Source: Oscillospiraceae bacterium
GTDB lineage: Bacteria > Bacillota > Clostridia > Oscillospirales > Ruminococcaceae
NCBI GenBank assembly: GCA_016298065.1
Contig: JAEDDN010000004.1
Location: 1 to 64,000, forward strand
Length of the DNA: 64,000 nt
Direction: 5' to 3'
The notes beneath the pieces are model-generated. The model searched no databases. It was not told the DNA's origin and saw only the letters and a list, made by a program, of their open reading frames with translations. Positions 8,226 through 17,703 of the stretch are shown one piece after another (the stretch's first letter is position 1; each line of letters opens with the position of its first letter). A program made the translations under genes and the position numbers.

Positions 8226-9830
8226 TTATTTTCGCTCAAATTTATCGCAAAGTGAGTTAATCTGGTCGGTAAAGCGTGCAAGCTCTTTGTTGGAGCTTTC
8301 CTTGTTTTGCATAATTACCGACATCAAGCGCTTGCCTGCCGCAATCAGTCTTTCGTAAACTGTGTTGGCTCTGCTGTGAGCGTCGTGTTTGTGCGTGATT
8401 TTCACGATTTTTCCCTTTGCGATACATTCACCGCTTATTAAATCGTATTCATCACCGCTGTATGGCGCAACGGCGTCAAATTTAAGCTCTGCATTTATAC
8501 ATTCGGCAAAGCTGTCGCAAACCGTGTCGTTGCCGTGATTTACAAATACCTTCTTAGGCGGTATTGTCATATTGGCAAGCCAGCCTAAAAGCATATTTTT
8601 ATCAGCGTGTCCGCTAATGCCGTCAATGGTAGCAATTTTTGCATTGACGGCTATTTCTTCACCGAAAAGCTTAACGGAGGTTGCTCCGTCTACAAGCTTT
8701 CTGCCGATAGTAGCCTGCGCCTGATAACCTACGAATAATATAGTGCTGTCCTTACGCCAAAGGTTGTGCTTTAGGTGATGTCTTATACGACCCGCCTCAC
8801 ACATTCCCGAAGCCGAAAGAATAACCTTTGGGGTATTGTCAAAGTTAATAAACCTCGATTCCTCTGAGGTGATAGATAGCTTTAAGCCCTTAAAATGTAT
8901 AGGGTCTATACCTTTATTTAAAAGTTCTAAGGTTTCCTCATCATAATAATCTGTCATATTGTTAGAGTAAATTTCGGTTGCCTCAACCGACAGAGGGCTG
9001 TCGATATATACGGGGAAATCAGGGTGATTTTTAACTAAGTTTTTATCCTTTATAATGCGAATCAGATACAAAAGCTCCTGCGTTCTGCCAACGGCAAAGG
9101 AGGGGATAACCACATTTCCGCCTCTATCAAAGGTATCGTTTAATATATCGGTAAGTTGTAAGATATAATCTTCTCTCTTTTTGTGAAGCCTGTCGCCGTA
9201 GGTTGACTCTATAACCACATAATCAGCATTTTCCGACGGCTTGGGGTCACGGATAAGCGGACGGTCTACATTTCCTAAATCGCCGGAAAACAGTACCGTT
9301 TTTGTTTGAGCGTTTTCGACAATTTTAAAATAAATGCTTGATGAGCCGAGCAGGTGACCTGCGTCGGCAAACCTTACGGTAATGCCCTCAAAAAGCTCAA
9401 ACTCTTTTTCGTAAGGATAGCCTACAAACTGCTGTAAAGACTTTTCGGCATCAGCTACGGTGTAAAGCGGAATATACGGATTATCGCCCGAACGCTTAGC
9501 CTTGCGGTTTCTCCATTCAGCTTCAAATTCCTGGATATGCGCCGAATCACGAAGCATAATCTCACATAAACGGTGTGTTGCTTCGGTAGCATATATGGGC
9601 CCTTTATATCCTGCGGCTACTATTGCGGGAATACGCCCCGAATGGTCAATATGAGCGTGAGTAAGGCATATAGCGTCAATCTCACCCGGAGCTACGGGAA
9701 GCTCGCAGTTTTCATATATGTCCTCGCCCTGCTCCATTCCGCAGTCGATTAAAATATGCTTTCCGCAGGCTTCAAGTAATGTACACGAGCCTGTAACCTC
9801 GTGTACGGCACCTAAAAAAGTAAGTTTCAT
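8226..9830 (-). CDS. MBL-fold beta-CASP ribonuclease-like hydrolase
   Basis: This 534-residue protein is taken from the ATG at 9830, which has GGGAG about 8 bases upstream; a GTG three codons earlier would overlap that site. Metallo-beta-lactamase motifs are MKLTFLGAVHEVTGSC at the N-terminus, the HAHIDHSG zinc motif (His58, His60, Asp62, His63), and later GHLLGSS and FSGDLG. The beta-CASP segment and GISGHADKNMLLGW follow, so it is a YSH1/CPSF-73-like member. Bacterial relatives are RNases or nucleic-acid hydrolases; the exact substrate is not shown. The C-terminal 50 residues are helical and lysine-rich. It appears monocistronic with its own terminator. Confidence 0.88.
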   Translation of the reverse strand: MKLTFLGAVHEVTGSCTLLEACGKHILIDCGMEQGEDIYENCELPVAPGEIDAICLTHAHIDHSGRIPAIVAAGYKGPIYATEATHRLCEIMLRDSAHIQEFEAEWRNRKAKRSGDNPYIPLYTVADAEKSLQQFVGYPYEKEFELFEGITVRFADAGHLLGSSSIYFKIVENAQTKTVLFSGDLGNVDRPLIRDPKPSENADYVVIESTYGDRLHKKREDYILQLTDILNDTFDRGGNVVIPSFAVGRTQELLYLIRIIKDKNLVKNHPDFPVYIDSPLSVEATEIYSNNMTDYYDEETLELLNKGIDPIHFKGLKLSITSEESRFINFDNTPKVILSASGMCEAGRIRHHLKHNLWRKDSTILFVGYQAQATIGRKLVDGATSVKLFGEEIAVNAKIATIDGISGHADKNMLLGWLANMTIPPKKVFVNHGNDTVCDSFAECINAELKFDAVAPYSGDEYDLISGECIAKGKIVKITHKHDAHSRANTVYERLIAAGKRLMSVIMQNKESSNKELARFTDQINSLCDKFERK

Positions 9831-9891
9831 TTTTTTCACTCCCGTCTAATAAAAGGGTGCAGAGGTTTAAGTTCTGTACCCATAAAGACTA

Positions 9892-11652
9892 CTAATCCAA
9901 CTGACTGTTTAAATTGCTCGAATATCTGTCGCCCAGAATTAAATCATAGGTAAGGGTGTCGAGAACGACATTTTCTACGTCGGCGTCATATTCAAGGGTG
10001 TAAATCGGAGTAGATCTCATCTGTGATATAACGAGTGCTGCTTTGTCGTCTGCATTTAAACCGCTCTTGTCTATCATAAGGTATGGCAGATAAAAAAGCG
10101 ACAGCTTATCATAGGTTATACTTGAAAGATTTAAATTATAATTACTCCAGATAAAATAGCTTTGTTCATAGGCTTCGGTGCAGTTATCCGAATTGATACC
10201 TATAATATTATAAACACTGTTTTCGCCTGTGAAGCAGGGATAATGATCGCCTACAAATAAAACGATTGTGGGCTCGTCAAGAGCTTCGAGCTTTGTTTTA
10301 AGCTCGCCCAAGGCTTTATCGGTGTGCTTTATGCCACGCATATAATATTCAAACTGGTTAAGACCGCTTTCAGAGGTATACGGCATATGGTTTTGCATAG
10401 AGGTAATGTGAATATATGAGGGCTTTTTGTCAGATTTTATTTGCGATACAGCCTTGTTAAATGCCACTGAATCGTCGATATAATTGTGAAAATAATCTTG
10501 CTTTAAATCGTCCTCAAAATACACGTTGTCAAAGCTATAGCATGTAGGATACATCTCGCCTCTGCCGTAAAGCTCATTTGTATACGGGTGAATAAAGGTT
10601 GTTTTATAATCGAGAGTTTTAAAATAAGAGGCAAATGTCGACTGCTCCTTAGAGCTGTCAATTAAGCTGTGAGGGGCATAGGTAGAATTTAAAGATTTTA
10701 TCGGAAGCCCGAACAAAAGCTCAAACTCACTTTTAACGGTATATCCGCCAAAGGTGGAAACTATAGCGGTACCCTGATAGCCCTCATCTGCAAAGGCGTC
10801 AAAGTTTTTGTAATACACATCCGAAACCGCAAGCTTTTTGTAAACCCTGAAATCGCAATACGACTCGCTCATAATTACGATTATGTTGGGCGTTTGTCCA
10901 TGGGTATAGTTTTTGTTTACCTCGTTTGATAATTTGTGAACCGTTTCCGAAGAATAATCCTCAGGCTTTCTTATAAAAGAACGTCTGACGGTAATTACTG
11001 CGTTTTGAGCCAAAAAGGCAACCATATTATCCTGCTCATACAAGTCGTCGTATACAAAGATATTGTTTGTGCCGCTGTATTTTACCGAAAAAATATTGAA
11101 TACGATATTTGAAACTGCTGACGAAAAGGTAAATAACACTACCCACAAAAAAGCACACACGCTTATTATAATACGACGTTTAAGCTTTATAGTGATTTGC
11201 GTCTTTAAAAGTGCCAAAAAAACTACACAAAGTGCCAGTAAAATTAAGGTTATTACCGTAATCGGAAATATCTTTATATCGGCAAATTCCATTACGTCGC
11301 CCATATTGGTAACTACGCCGAAATCCGACCAGGTAAAATGCACGCTGCTTGAACGGTAACGGTAAAATTCCACGCAGGAAACTATGTAAAACAAAAGCCC
11401 TGTAGCAAGCGCTGAAATCCAAACCTTTTTTACCCAAATAATTATAACAAAGTATATAAATGAGACAACGAAAAAATCAAATATCAAAACCGAGGGAGTT
11501 TTAAAAATTAAGTTGTAAACGCTCTCAAAGCCGTTATTTTGATTTATCTCGCAAAGCAGTACCGTTATAAGCGGAAACAAAGCAGCTAAGATATATCCGG
11601 CTTTTTTTGCGCCTTTTGATTCTCTAAGCTTTTTTAAAAAGCGGTTTAACAA
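9892..11652 (-). CDS. LTA synthase-family sulfatase-fold membrane protein
   Basis: This 586-residue protein starts at TTG 11652 with GAGGTG 7 bases upstream. The N-terminal 185 residues contain about five membrane segments. The external catalytic domain has NIIVIMSESYCDF (metal ligand Glu263), GGYTVKSEFELL with the likely nucleophile Thr305, and VGDHYPCF near residue 490. This is the layout of LtaS-type enzymes, which transfer glycerol phosphate from phosphatidylglycerol to lipoteichoic acid or act on other phospholipid-derived groups. The acceptor cannot be told. The next gene upstream on the same strand is an unknown membrane-anchored protein. Confidence 0.85.
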   Translation of the reverse strand: MLNRFLKKLRESKGAKKAGYILAALFPLITVLLCEINQNNGFESVYNLIFKTPSVLIFDFFVVSFIYFVIIIWVKKVWISALATGLLFYIVSCVEFYRYRSSSVHFTWSDFGVVTNMGDVMEFADIKIFPITVITLILLALCVVFLALLKTQITIKLKRRIIISVCAFLWVVLFTFSSAVSNIVFNIFSVKYSGTNNIFVYDDLYEQDNMVAFLAQNAVITVRRSFIRKPEDYSSETVHKLSNEVNKNYTHGQTPNIIVIMSESYCDFRVYKKLAVSDVYYKNFDAFADEGYQGTAIVSTFGGYTVKSEFELLFGLPIKSLNSTYAPHSLIDSSKEQSTFASYFKTLDYKTTFIHPYTNELYGRGEMYPTCYSFDNVYFEDDLKQDYFHNYIDDSVAFNKAVSQIKSDKKPSYIHITSMQNHMPYTSESGLNQFEYYMRGIKHTDKALGELKTKLEALDEPTIVLFVGDHYPCFTGENSVYNIIGINSDNCTEAYEQSYFIWSNYNLNLSSITYDKLSLFYLPYLMIDKSGLNADDKAALVISQMRSTPIYTLEYDADVENVVLDTLTYDLILGDRYSSNLNSQLD

Positions 11653-11716
11653 ATTTTTTCACCTCGTTGTTTTTACATTAAAAGAGATATTATTGTGATT
11701 TTACTATATATTCTTA

Positions 11717-12766
11717 TTAGTTTTCGCTTGTTGTGTCAGAGGCTTGTTCACTTGAAGCTTCAGAGGATAAATTATCGGTATTTTCCGGGGTGCTTGACGA
11801 TTGCGAATCGGTAATGTTATCGGCAACGCTTGTAACTTCGCTGTTGTCGGAACTACTGCTTACGGTAGCGTCAGGGGAGGTTTGAGAATATTCAACCGAC
11901 ATTACGATATAATTATCTTTACTTAGCTTTTTGATAGTGTAAATCATAGTTTTAGTCGGCTCGTCGTCAACATACTGGTCTATATCCCAGAACGGTCCCG
12001 GTGAAATATATCCTACTTTGACGGTATAGATGTCAATGTTTTTAGTTATTGAAAGTATGCTTGCAGAGTAGGGGAGAAGCTGTGGATTTTCGGGGATATA
12101 GTAAACCTGCTGTTCCTCATCATAAGCGATATAAAAATCAGAATCGGGGATAGGCTGGTGAGTAATTTCTATGTCGCTGCCGAAAACGCTTTTTATATGT
12201 ACTTCAATATCCGATTGCGGTACGGTAAGCGTGCCTAACTCATCTTTTTCGTACTTATCCTTATTTTCTTCGTCCATAAGAAAATGCCAGATACCGACCT
12301 GTATAACGGTCTTTGAGTCGAGCATTGAACAGTTTTCAAATGCAGGAGTATCAACTATTACAAGCGGAGTAACAACCTCTTTGAAGGTTGCTTTTGTGCC
12401 GGTTTTATTTATCATATTTGATATGTGATGAACGCCGAAAATTATACTGCTTATAATTCCTATTACCGCAAAGCAGAACACAAAAGCGCCAAGTACAGCG
12501 AGCTTTTTAGAGGAGGTAGGCGTTTTGTTTTGGGCCTTTTTCTGTTTCTTTTCGCTTTTTTCAAGTTTTTTCTTAACGTGCTCGGATACTGCGTCGTGTG
12601 AAGACAAAACTGCCTTTTGCTCCTCATCTTTAGTTTCTTTTGCGTTTTCGTCCTCAACCGAAACAATATCCACTATCTTCATAGACGAAGAGGTATTATC
12701 TTCGTTTGACTGAGTTAAAATCTCAGGCTCAACGTTTTCATTTGTTTTTTTACTATTACTAATCAT
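11717..12766 (-). CDS. Hypothetical single-pass membrane protein with charged N-terminus and Ser-rich tail
   Basis: I do not recognise a family. The 349 residues fall into a charged cytoplasmic part of about 90 residues (Glu/Lys-rich, with EKSEKKQKKAQNK), one membrane segment (LAVLGAFVFCFAVIGIISSII, residues about 89-109), and an external domain of about 180 residues with many aromatic and acidic residues. A low-complexity Ser/Thr/Glu tail of about 50 residues follows (SSSSDNSEVTS). This looks like an anchored extracytoplasmic domain on a flexible tail. GGAAGTG precedes the ATG. It lies between proA and the LTA synthase-like gene on the same strand, 27 bases from proA, so read-through from proA is possible. 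Confidence 0.75.
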   Translation of the reverse strand: MISNSKKTNENVEPEILTQSNEDNTSSSMKIVDIVSVEDENAKETKDEEQKAVLSSHDAVSEHVKKKLEKSEKKQKKAQNKTPTSSKKLAVLGAFVFCFAVIGIISSIIFGVHHISNMINKTGTKATFKEVVTPLVIVDTPAFENCSMLDSKTVIQVGIWHFLMDEENKDKYEKDELGTLTVPQSDIEVHIKSVFGSDIEITHQPIPDSDFYIAYDEEQQVYYIPENPQLLPYSASILSITKNIDIYTVKVGYISPGPFWDIDQYVDDEPTKTMIYTIKKLSKDNYIVMSVEYSQTSPDATVSSSSDNSEVTSVADNITDSQSSSTPENTDNLSSEASSEQASDTTSEN

Positions 12767-12792
12767 TTTACTTTCACTTCCTGTAAGTAATG

Positions 12793-14049
12793 TTACCTTA
12801 TCTGTCCGTTGCCGTGAATGACATATTTAGTTGTCGTAAGCTCCCTTAAGCCCATAGGACCTCTTGCGTGAAGCTTTTGAGTTGAGATACCTATCTCTGC
12901 GCCCAGCATAAATTCGCCGCCGTCGGTAAATCTTGTTGAGGCGTTTACATATACAGCGGCGGAATCAACACGCTGTGTAAATAGATTTGCATTTTGAAAA
13001 TTATTTGTAACTATACATTCGGAATGTCCTGTTGAATAACGGTTGATGTGCTCTATTGCTTCTTCGGTGCTGTCAACAACCTTTACCGAAATTTTATAGT
13101 CTAAAAATTCTGTTTTGTAGTCGGCTTCGGTTGCTGTTAAAATTTCGTCGTCGCACAATATAGCCTTTGTGCGTTCACAGCCGAGCCATACTACGTTGTG
13201 CTCGTCGAGCTTTTTCTTTGCAAGCGGTAAGAATTCCTTTGCAATATCATTATGCACCAGTAAGCTTTCGCACGCATTACATACGCTCGGACGGCTGGTT
13301 TTGGCGTTGTTTAAGATGTTTACTGCCATATCAATATCAGCCGAAGCGTCAACATAAACGTGGCAGTTGCCCGTTCCGGTTTCAATAACAGGTACCGTTG
13401 CGTTTTGGACACAGCTTTTTATTAAACCTGCGCCTCCACGAGGGATTAAAACGTCTATATAGTCGTTTAGCTTCATCATTTGAGTCGCTATTTCACGGTC
13501 GGTATTTTCTATAAGTATAACCATATCCTCAGGCAAGCCCGACTGCTTTAGAGCCTCTCTCATAACGTCGGCTAAAGCTTTATTTGAGTTTATTGCCTCT
13601 TTACCGCCACGCAAGATAGCGACGTTTGAGGATTTTATACAAAGGGCGGCGGCGTCAACGGTAACATTCGGACGTGATTCAAAGATTATTCCGATAACTC
13701 CCAAAGGAACTCTTTTTTTAATGATTTCAAGTCCGCCCGGGGTCATCTGACCGCCTTCGATTTCACCTACAGGGTCGGCAAGCTCTACTACGGTATTTAA
13801 TGCGTCGGCAATAGAGTTTACTCTCGCCTCGTTTAACATAAGTCTGTCTATCATAACTTCGGATATGCCGTTTTTAACTGCGTTTTCAGTATCGAGCTTA
13901 TTAGCTTTAATTATTTTATCGGTGTTTTCTCTTAAAAGCTTGCCGATATTAACTAAAGCGTCGTTTTTTTGCTTTGAGGTAAGTGTAGCGGCAACGCTTT
14001 GAGCCGCTTTAGCTCTTTTTCCAATGTCGGTGATATATTCCAAATTCAT
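12793..14049 (-). CDS. proA: Gamma-glutamyl phosphate reductase
   Basis: ProA reduces gamma-glutamyl phosphate to glutamate-5-semialdehyde with NADPH, the second step of proline synthesis. The aldehyde-dehydrogenase-like fold is seen in PLGVIGIIFESRPNVT, then AILRGGKEAINSN and a catalytic cysteine region SRPSVCNACESLL. The length is about 418 residues. Two starts are possible: ATG 14061 (AAAGG only 2 bases away) and ATG 14049; the latter gives the usual N-terminus. proB lies directly upstream on the same strand, with 150-odd bases holding two inverted repeats between them. Confidence 0.93.
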   Translation of the reverse strand: MNLEYITDIGKRAKAAQSVAATLTSKQKNDALVNIGKLLRENTDKIIKANKLDTENAVKNGISEVMIDRLMLNEARVNSIADALNTVVELADPVGEIEGGQMTPGGLEIIKKRVPLGVIGIIFESRPNVTVDAAALCIKSSNVAILRGGKEAINSNKALADVMREALKQSGLPEDMVILIENTDREIATQMMKLNDYIDVLIPRGGAGLIKSCVQNATVPVIETGTGNCHVYVDASADIDMAVNILNNAKTSRPSVCNACESLLVHNDIAKEFLPLAKKKLDEHNVVWLGCERTKAILCDDEILTATEADYKTEFLDYKISVKVVDSTEEAIEHINRYSTGHSECIVTNNFQNANLFTQRVDSAAVYVNASTRFTDGGEFMLGAEIGISTQKLHARGPMGLRELTTTKYVIHGNGQIR

Positions 14050-14071
14050 AATAATTCCCATAGCCTTTCTG

Positions 14072-14121
14072 CCCGAAAATAGTTTATTAAAATTAACATA
14101 TTATACTTTCCTTTTCGGGCC
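14072..14121 (-). repeat. Inverted repeat upstream of proA
   Basis: GCCCGAAAA (14072-14080) and TTTTCGGGC (14113-14121) flank an A/T-rich loop of 32 bases. It lies 23 bases before the proA start and could fold in the leader RNA. Function unknown. Confidence 0.4.
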
Positions 14122-14182
14122 GGAAAGCATAATAAAAATTTAAGCCATCGCTTGTTGTCGCATAGCGAAAAATAATCTAAAC

Positions 14183-14204
14183 TTAGTGCGAATTTTCGCA
14201 CTAA
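14183..14204 (-). terminator. Stem-loop after proB
   Basis: TTAGTGCG (14183-14190), AATTTT, CGCACTAA (14197-14204) form a perfect stem just after the proB stop. A moderately T-rich stretch follows on the minus strand. It may be a partial terminator that lowers proA relative to proB. Confidence 0.5.
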
Positions 14205-14211
14205 ATATAAT

Positions 14212-15009
14212 TTATTTGTTGTCTGCCTTAAATAAGGTTCCCACAATCTTGCCGTCGTAAAGGTCGTAAAGCTTTTTGGTATCGAAGCCGTTTAGTAAAA
14301 TCATCGGGAAGCCGTTTTTAAAAGCAATCTCGGCGGCGTTTAATTTGGTTTTCATACCGCCTGTGCTAAAGGCAGAGCCTTCGCCACCCGCAAGACGTTT
14401 TATGTTGTCGTCTATTTCACTTACACGGGAGATAAGCTTTGCGTCGGGATGTTTTTTTGGGTCCTTGTCATAAAGACCGTCTATATCGCTTAAAATAACT
14501 AACATATCTGCGCCGACTAAGCTTGCGACAATAGCCGAAAGTGTATCGTTGTCACCAAACTCAAGCTCCAGTTCCTCGGTGCTTACGGTGTCGTTTTCGT
14601 TTACAATCGGGATGACGCCGTATTCGAGAAGCTTGTCAAAAGCATTTCGTACATTTTGCTTGCGCTTGTCGTCCTCAATAATATCCCTTGTGAGCAATAT
14701 TTGCGCAATTCTATGGTTATATTGCAAAAAGTTTTTATCGTATATGTACATAAGCTCGCATTGTCCTACAGCGGCGCAAGCCTGCTTTGAAGGTACGTCG
14801 GAGGGCTTTTGCTTTAACCCTAACTCTCCGACACCTACTCCCACCGCACCGGAGGAAACCAAAATAATTTCCTTGCCTGAATTTTTGATGTCGGAAATAA
14901 CCTTAACCAGTCTTTCTATTCTTCTTATGTTTAATAATCCTGTCTTGTGGGTAAGGGTTGAGGTTCCCACCTTGATTACTATTCTTTTTGCTTCACTTAA
15001 GCCTGCCAA
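14212..15009 (-). CDS. proB: Glutamate 5-kinase, short form without PUA domain
   Basis: ProB phosphorylates glutamate at the gamma-carboxyl, the first and usually proline-inhibited step of proline synthesis. The N-terminus AKRIVIKVGTSTLTH and the later EIILVSSGAVGVGVGELGL, PIVNENDTVS and GGMKTKLNAAE are diagnostic of this amino-acid kinase. The start is set at TTG 15009: AGGAGCG lies 8 bases upstream and the protein then begins at the family's usual point. An open frame extends 44 codons further but has no matching sequence. At 265 residues it lacks the C-terminal PUA domain of enterobacterial ProB, as in many Firmicutes. Confidence 0.9.
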   Translation of the reverse strand: MAGLSEAKRIVIKVGTSTLTHKTGLLNIRRIERLVKVISDIKNSGKEIILVSSGAVGVGVGELGLKQKPSDVPSKQACAAVGQCELMYIYDKNFLQYNHRIAQILLTRDIIEDDKRKQNVRNAFDKLLEYGVIPIVNENDTVSTEELELEFGDNDTLSAIVASLVGADMLVILSDIDGLYDKDPKKHPDAKLISRVSEIDDNIKRLAGGEGSAFSTGGMKTKLNAAEIAFKNGFPMILLNGFDTKKLYDLYDGKIVGTLFKADNK

Positions 15010-15050
15010 TTTAAAAACGCTCCTTTTTTTAATTATGCTTTTATTAAAGC

Positions 15051-15836
15051 TTAGATGTCCTTTAAAAATTCCTTGCCGATAACAGAGAATAACACGTTGC
15101 GGTATGGGATTAAAATAATTATAGGAAATATAAATATGCAAAGTGCATAAAACGGCAACAAGAGTAAATTAAGTTTAAAAATATATCCCTTGCGCTCTTT
15201 CATTACATCGGCGGATTTTCTGCCGATTTCTCTAAGGGTTAAATTTTCATCTTTAAAAAATATATATTCCGCCGCAAAATATTTAAGCGAGAAATAAAAA
15301 GCACTTATAGCTGCGAGAATAATTAAAATATCTAAAAACACCACGCTTGCAAGGTAGTATTCGTTAGCCGTCGATAAACCGTTTTGCGCAAAGTAGGAAA
15401 TTATTATTCTGAAAACGGTAAAAGGAAGCACCAAGATAAGATAGTAAAAAAGCCTTTTTATAAAGAAAATGATAATAAACTTTATAGCTTTAATATATTT
15501 TTTAAAATCCGAAAAATATTCAAATATTAAAGTAAAATCAGCGCTTTTATTAAAACATATCTCAAAGCACCATTTCTTTGCGCCTAATCTTAAAGGCATT
15601 CCTATAAGCAAAAACACAATTCCTGCCAAAGCTGTAATTATAACAGCCTTTTTGGATAAAATAATTTCGCCCAAATCGTCTAAAACGGATATGTTTAATA
15701 TCTCGAAGGCTACCTGTTGCAGTAAGGCAAACGCAAGATAAATTGCCGTCAAAAATACCGACATTGCAATTAAACGGCTGATATTTTTCTTAAAAATCAA
15801 AACTGCTAAATTTAATTTTGATTTATAATCGCTCAT
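15051..15836 (-). CDS. Hypothetical multi-pass membrane protein
   Basis: This 261-residue protein has about six hydrophobic segments. The KYFAAEYIFFKDENLTLREI...SADVMKERKG region, followed by FKLNLLLLPFYALC, is reminiscent of DUF975-like integral membrane proteins, which carry a conserved S-x-x-x-M-K-G-K segment before a terminal membrane pair; this similarity is weak. AGGAT lies ahead of the ATG. It sits upstream of proB on the same strand (41 bases) and downstream of a histidine phosphatase gene (24 bases), so the four genes 16538-12793 may form one transcript. No function is proposed. Confidence 0.75.
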   Translation of the reverse strand: MSDYKSKLNLAVLIFKKNISRLIAMSVFLTAIYLAFALLQQVAFEILNISVLDDLGEIILSKKAVIITALAGIVFLLIGMPLRLGAKKWCFEICFNKSADFTLIFEYFSDFKKYIKAIKFIIIFFIKRLFYYLILVLPFTVFRIIISYFAQNGLSTANEYYLASVVFLDILIILAAISAFYFSLKYFAAEYIFFKDENLTLREIGRKSADVMKERKGYIFKLNLLLLPFYALCIFIFPIIILIPYRNVLFSVIGKEFLKDI

Positions 15837-15860
15837 ATATTATCCTTTCGGCAAAAATAT

Positions 15861-16538
15861 TTACATATTCTTTAGCTTTTCCACGTCTATAAGGTCAAAA
15901 GGTCTTAAATCAAAGTCGTCGCCGTCACGGTAGGGGATTTTGTCACATATTTCAAAGGACTGCACATTTCCCCAAAGCTGTGCGTTAATAAGTAAGGCAT
16001 ATCCTTCACCGGGCTCTACGCTCCAGTCGGTAGGGGTGCGCTTAGGTAAACCGCAATCCGAAAGCAAGCTCATAATAACTCCGCCGTGAGTGATTACAGC
16101 GCTTGAGGAAATCTTTTTTCTCATCATATCGAGAATAATCTCATTAAAGCCGTTTTTTATCCTTTTAGTAAACTCTCTGATGTCGTCGCCGTTTTTCGGA
16201 GGCACACTCATAGAGCTTTGAAGCCACTTTACAAATTCCTCATTTTCCTTTAATTCTTCGGCGGTTTTATTTTCGTAAATGCCAAAGTTATATTCCTTTA
16301 TATCTTCTACAATTTGAGGGGTCATATCGGGATATAAAATGTTTGCGGACTGTATACATCTTTTAAGCGGACTCGAATAAACTATACCTACGTTTGGGTA
16401 CTCAAATTTTTCTTTTTTTGATATAAGTTCATTCTTTCCTTTGTCGCACAAATCAAGGTCGGTAACGCCTATGTATCTGCCGTCAAGATTACCGTCGGTA
16501 AGACCGTGCCTGTAAAGATAGATTTTATAGCTTCTCAT
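15861..16538 (-). CDS. Histidine phosphatase family protein (phosphoglycerate mutase-like)
   Basis: This 225-residue protein has LYRHGLTDGNLDGRYIG near the start (catalytic Arg10-His11-Gly12), a second arginine region YSSPLKRCIQSA and the distal histidine in VITHGGVIMSLL. These define the histidine acid phosphatase superfamily, branch of CobC/PhoE/GpmB-like phosphatases. The phosphohistidine intermediate is known for the family; the substrate here is not determined. It is not adjacent to cobalamin genes. GGAGGAT sits before the ATG. Confidence 0.88.
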   Translation of the reverse strand: MRSYKIYLYRHGLTDGNLDGRYIGVTDLDLCDKGKNELISKKEKFEYPNVGIVYSSPLKRCIQSANILYPDMTPQIVEDIKEYNFGIYENKTAEELKENEEFVKWLQSSMSVPPKNGDDIREFTKRIKNGFNEIILDMMRKKISSSAVITHGGVIMSLLSDCGLPKRTPTDWSVEPGEGYALLINAQLWGNVQSFEICDKIPYRDGDDFDLRPFDLIDVEKLKNM

Positions 16539-16736
16539 TTTATCCTCCGCAAAAAAGTTATCCTCTATTTAATATAACAAAATTGAGAGCAAAATGCAAA
16601 ATTTTCTTAATATATTTGGACTTAAAAGGACGCTTATTCGAGTGATTTTAATGCATTTTCACTTTTTTGTGCTATTTTAACAAAAAAACTTTCAAGATTT
16701 TATCGACAAAAAATTCATAAATTCTTCAAAAACCTC

Positions 16737-16765
16737 TTTACAAAAAGTATCAAATATAATATAAT
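16737..16765 (+). promoter_or_regulatory. Promoter for the XRE regulator
   Basis: TTTACA (16737-16742), 17-base spacer, TATAAT (16760-16765), 42 bases before the GTG start. The rest of the 16539-16736 gap is A/T-rich with no gene visible. Confidence 0.7.
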
Positions 16766-16807
16766 TTACTGTACGTTAAACTTTAAAAGAGAGGGGGATA
16801 TTATACC

Positions 16808-17491
16808 GTGAACAGTGACTTTCCGAGAATACTTACATTACTTAGAAAAGAACGTGGTATCAGTCAAAAGCAGGTTGCCGCAGAACTGAATATATCCCAG
16901 GCTCTTTTGTCGCACTATGAAAAAGGTATCCGTGAATGCGGACTTGATTTTGTAGTTAAGACCGCTGACTTTTACAATGTTTCGTGCGATTATTTATTAG
17001 GTCGTTCTCCTGAAAGAACAGGCGTTACGCTTTCTGTTGAGGATATACCCGAAGCAGATGCCACGGGCAAGGAAAATAAATTAAAGGGCAGTATCCTGCC
17101 GACTTTAAATAAAAAGCTCATAACAAATTCATTAAATATAATTTTTGATTTACTTCAAAAGGTTAACAATAACGACTTAACCAAAGAAACTTCGGCTTAC
17201 ATTATGCTTTGCGTTTATAATGTTTTCAGAATGTTATATAACGCAAATCCGCAAAACGAGGATTCGCTTTTTACCGTAAACCGTGGTATTTCGGGCGAGC
17301 TTTCAATGTCGCAGATGATAAAATCTCAGGCGCAGATAAAGCTTATTTTAGACGCCGAAAGCAAAAAGGAAATTAAAGAAGAAACCGAAAGTCTCAGCAT
17401 TTCCTCCGCTTCTTTGGAGGAAGAATATCCTATGTTTACAACTTCGCTTTTTAACCTTATAAAAAATGCGGAAAGCGCTATTGAAGAATAA
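16808..17491 (+). CDS. XRE-family helix-turn-helix regulator
   Basis: This 227-residue protein starts at GTG with GAGGGGG 10 bases upstream. The N-terminal HTH (residues 5-62) reads LLRKERGISQKQVAAELNIS, then QALLSHYEKGIRECGL, and ends with the usual YNVSCDYLLGRS. The C-terminal 150 residues are helical and acidic and match nothing I recognise. It has its own promoter and terminator and is monocistronic. Its target genes cannot be told from the sequence. Confidence 0.88.
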   Translation: MNSDFPRILTLLRKERGISQKQVAAELNISQALLSHYEKGIRECGLDFVVKTADFYNVSCDYLLGRSPERTGVTLSVEDIPEADATGKENKLKGSILPTLNKKLITNSLNIIFDLLQKVNNNDLTKETSAYIMLCVYNVFRMLYNANPQNEDSLFTVNRGISGELSMSQMIKSQAQIKLILDAESKKEIKEETESLSISSASLEEEYPMFTTSLFNLIKNAESAIEE

Positions 17492-17516
17492 GTAAAATAT
17501 AATAGATGATAAATTT

Positions 17517-17546
17517 GCGCTGTATCGTTTTGATACAGCGCTTTTT
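17517..17546 (+). terminator. Terminator after the XRE regulator
   Basis: GCGCTGTATC (17517-17526), loop GTTTT, GATACAGCGC (17532-17541), then a T-run. Confidence 0.88.
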
Positions 17547-17703
17547 AAAATTTTCTCTTAGGTATTTTTGGCTTAAAAAGAAATAAATATTCACAAAACC
17601 AAATGTATATTACTTTTTTAAAATACAAACAATAAAGAGGACATTATCTTAAAAATAAAAGGTATACGATAATGTTTTTTACAAGATTGGAGGAAAATAT
17701 ATA

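Noticed and set aside
14050..14061. ATG at 14061 as start of proA
   Set aside because: The AAAGG site is only 2 bases from it. The ATG at 14049 gives the usual N-terminus, though the ribosome site for it is weak, so the choice is not firm.
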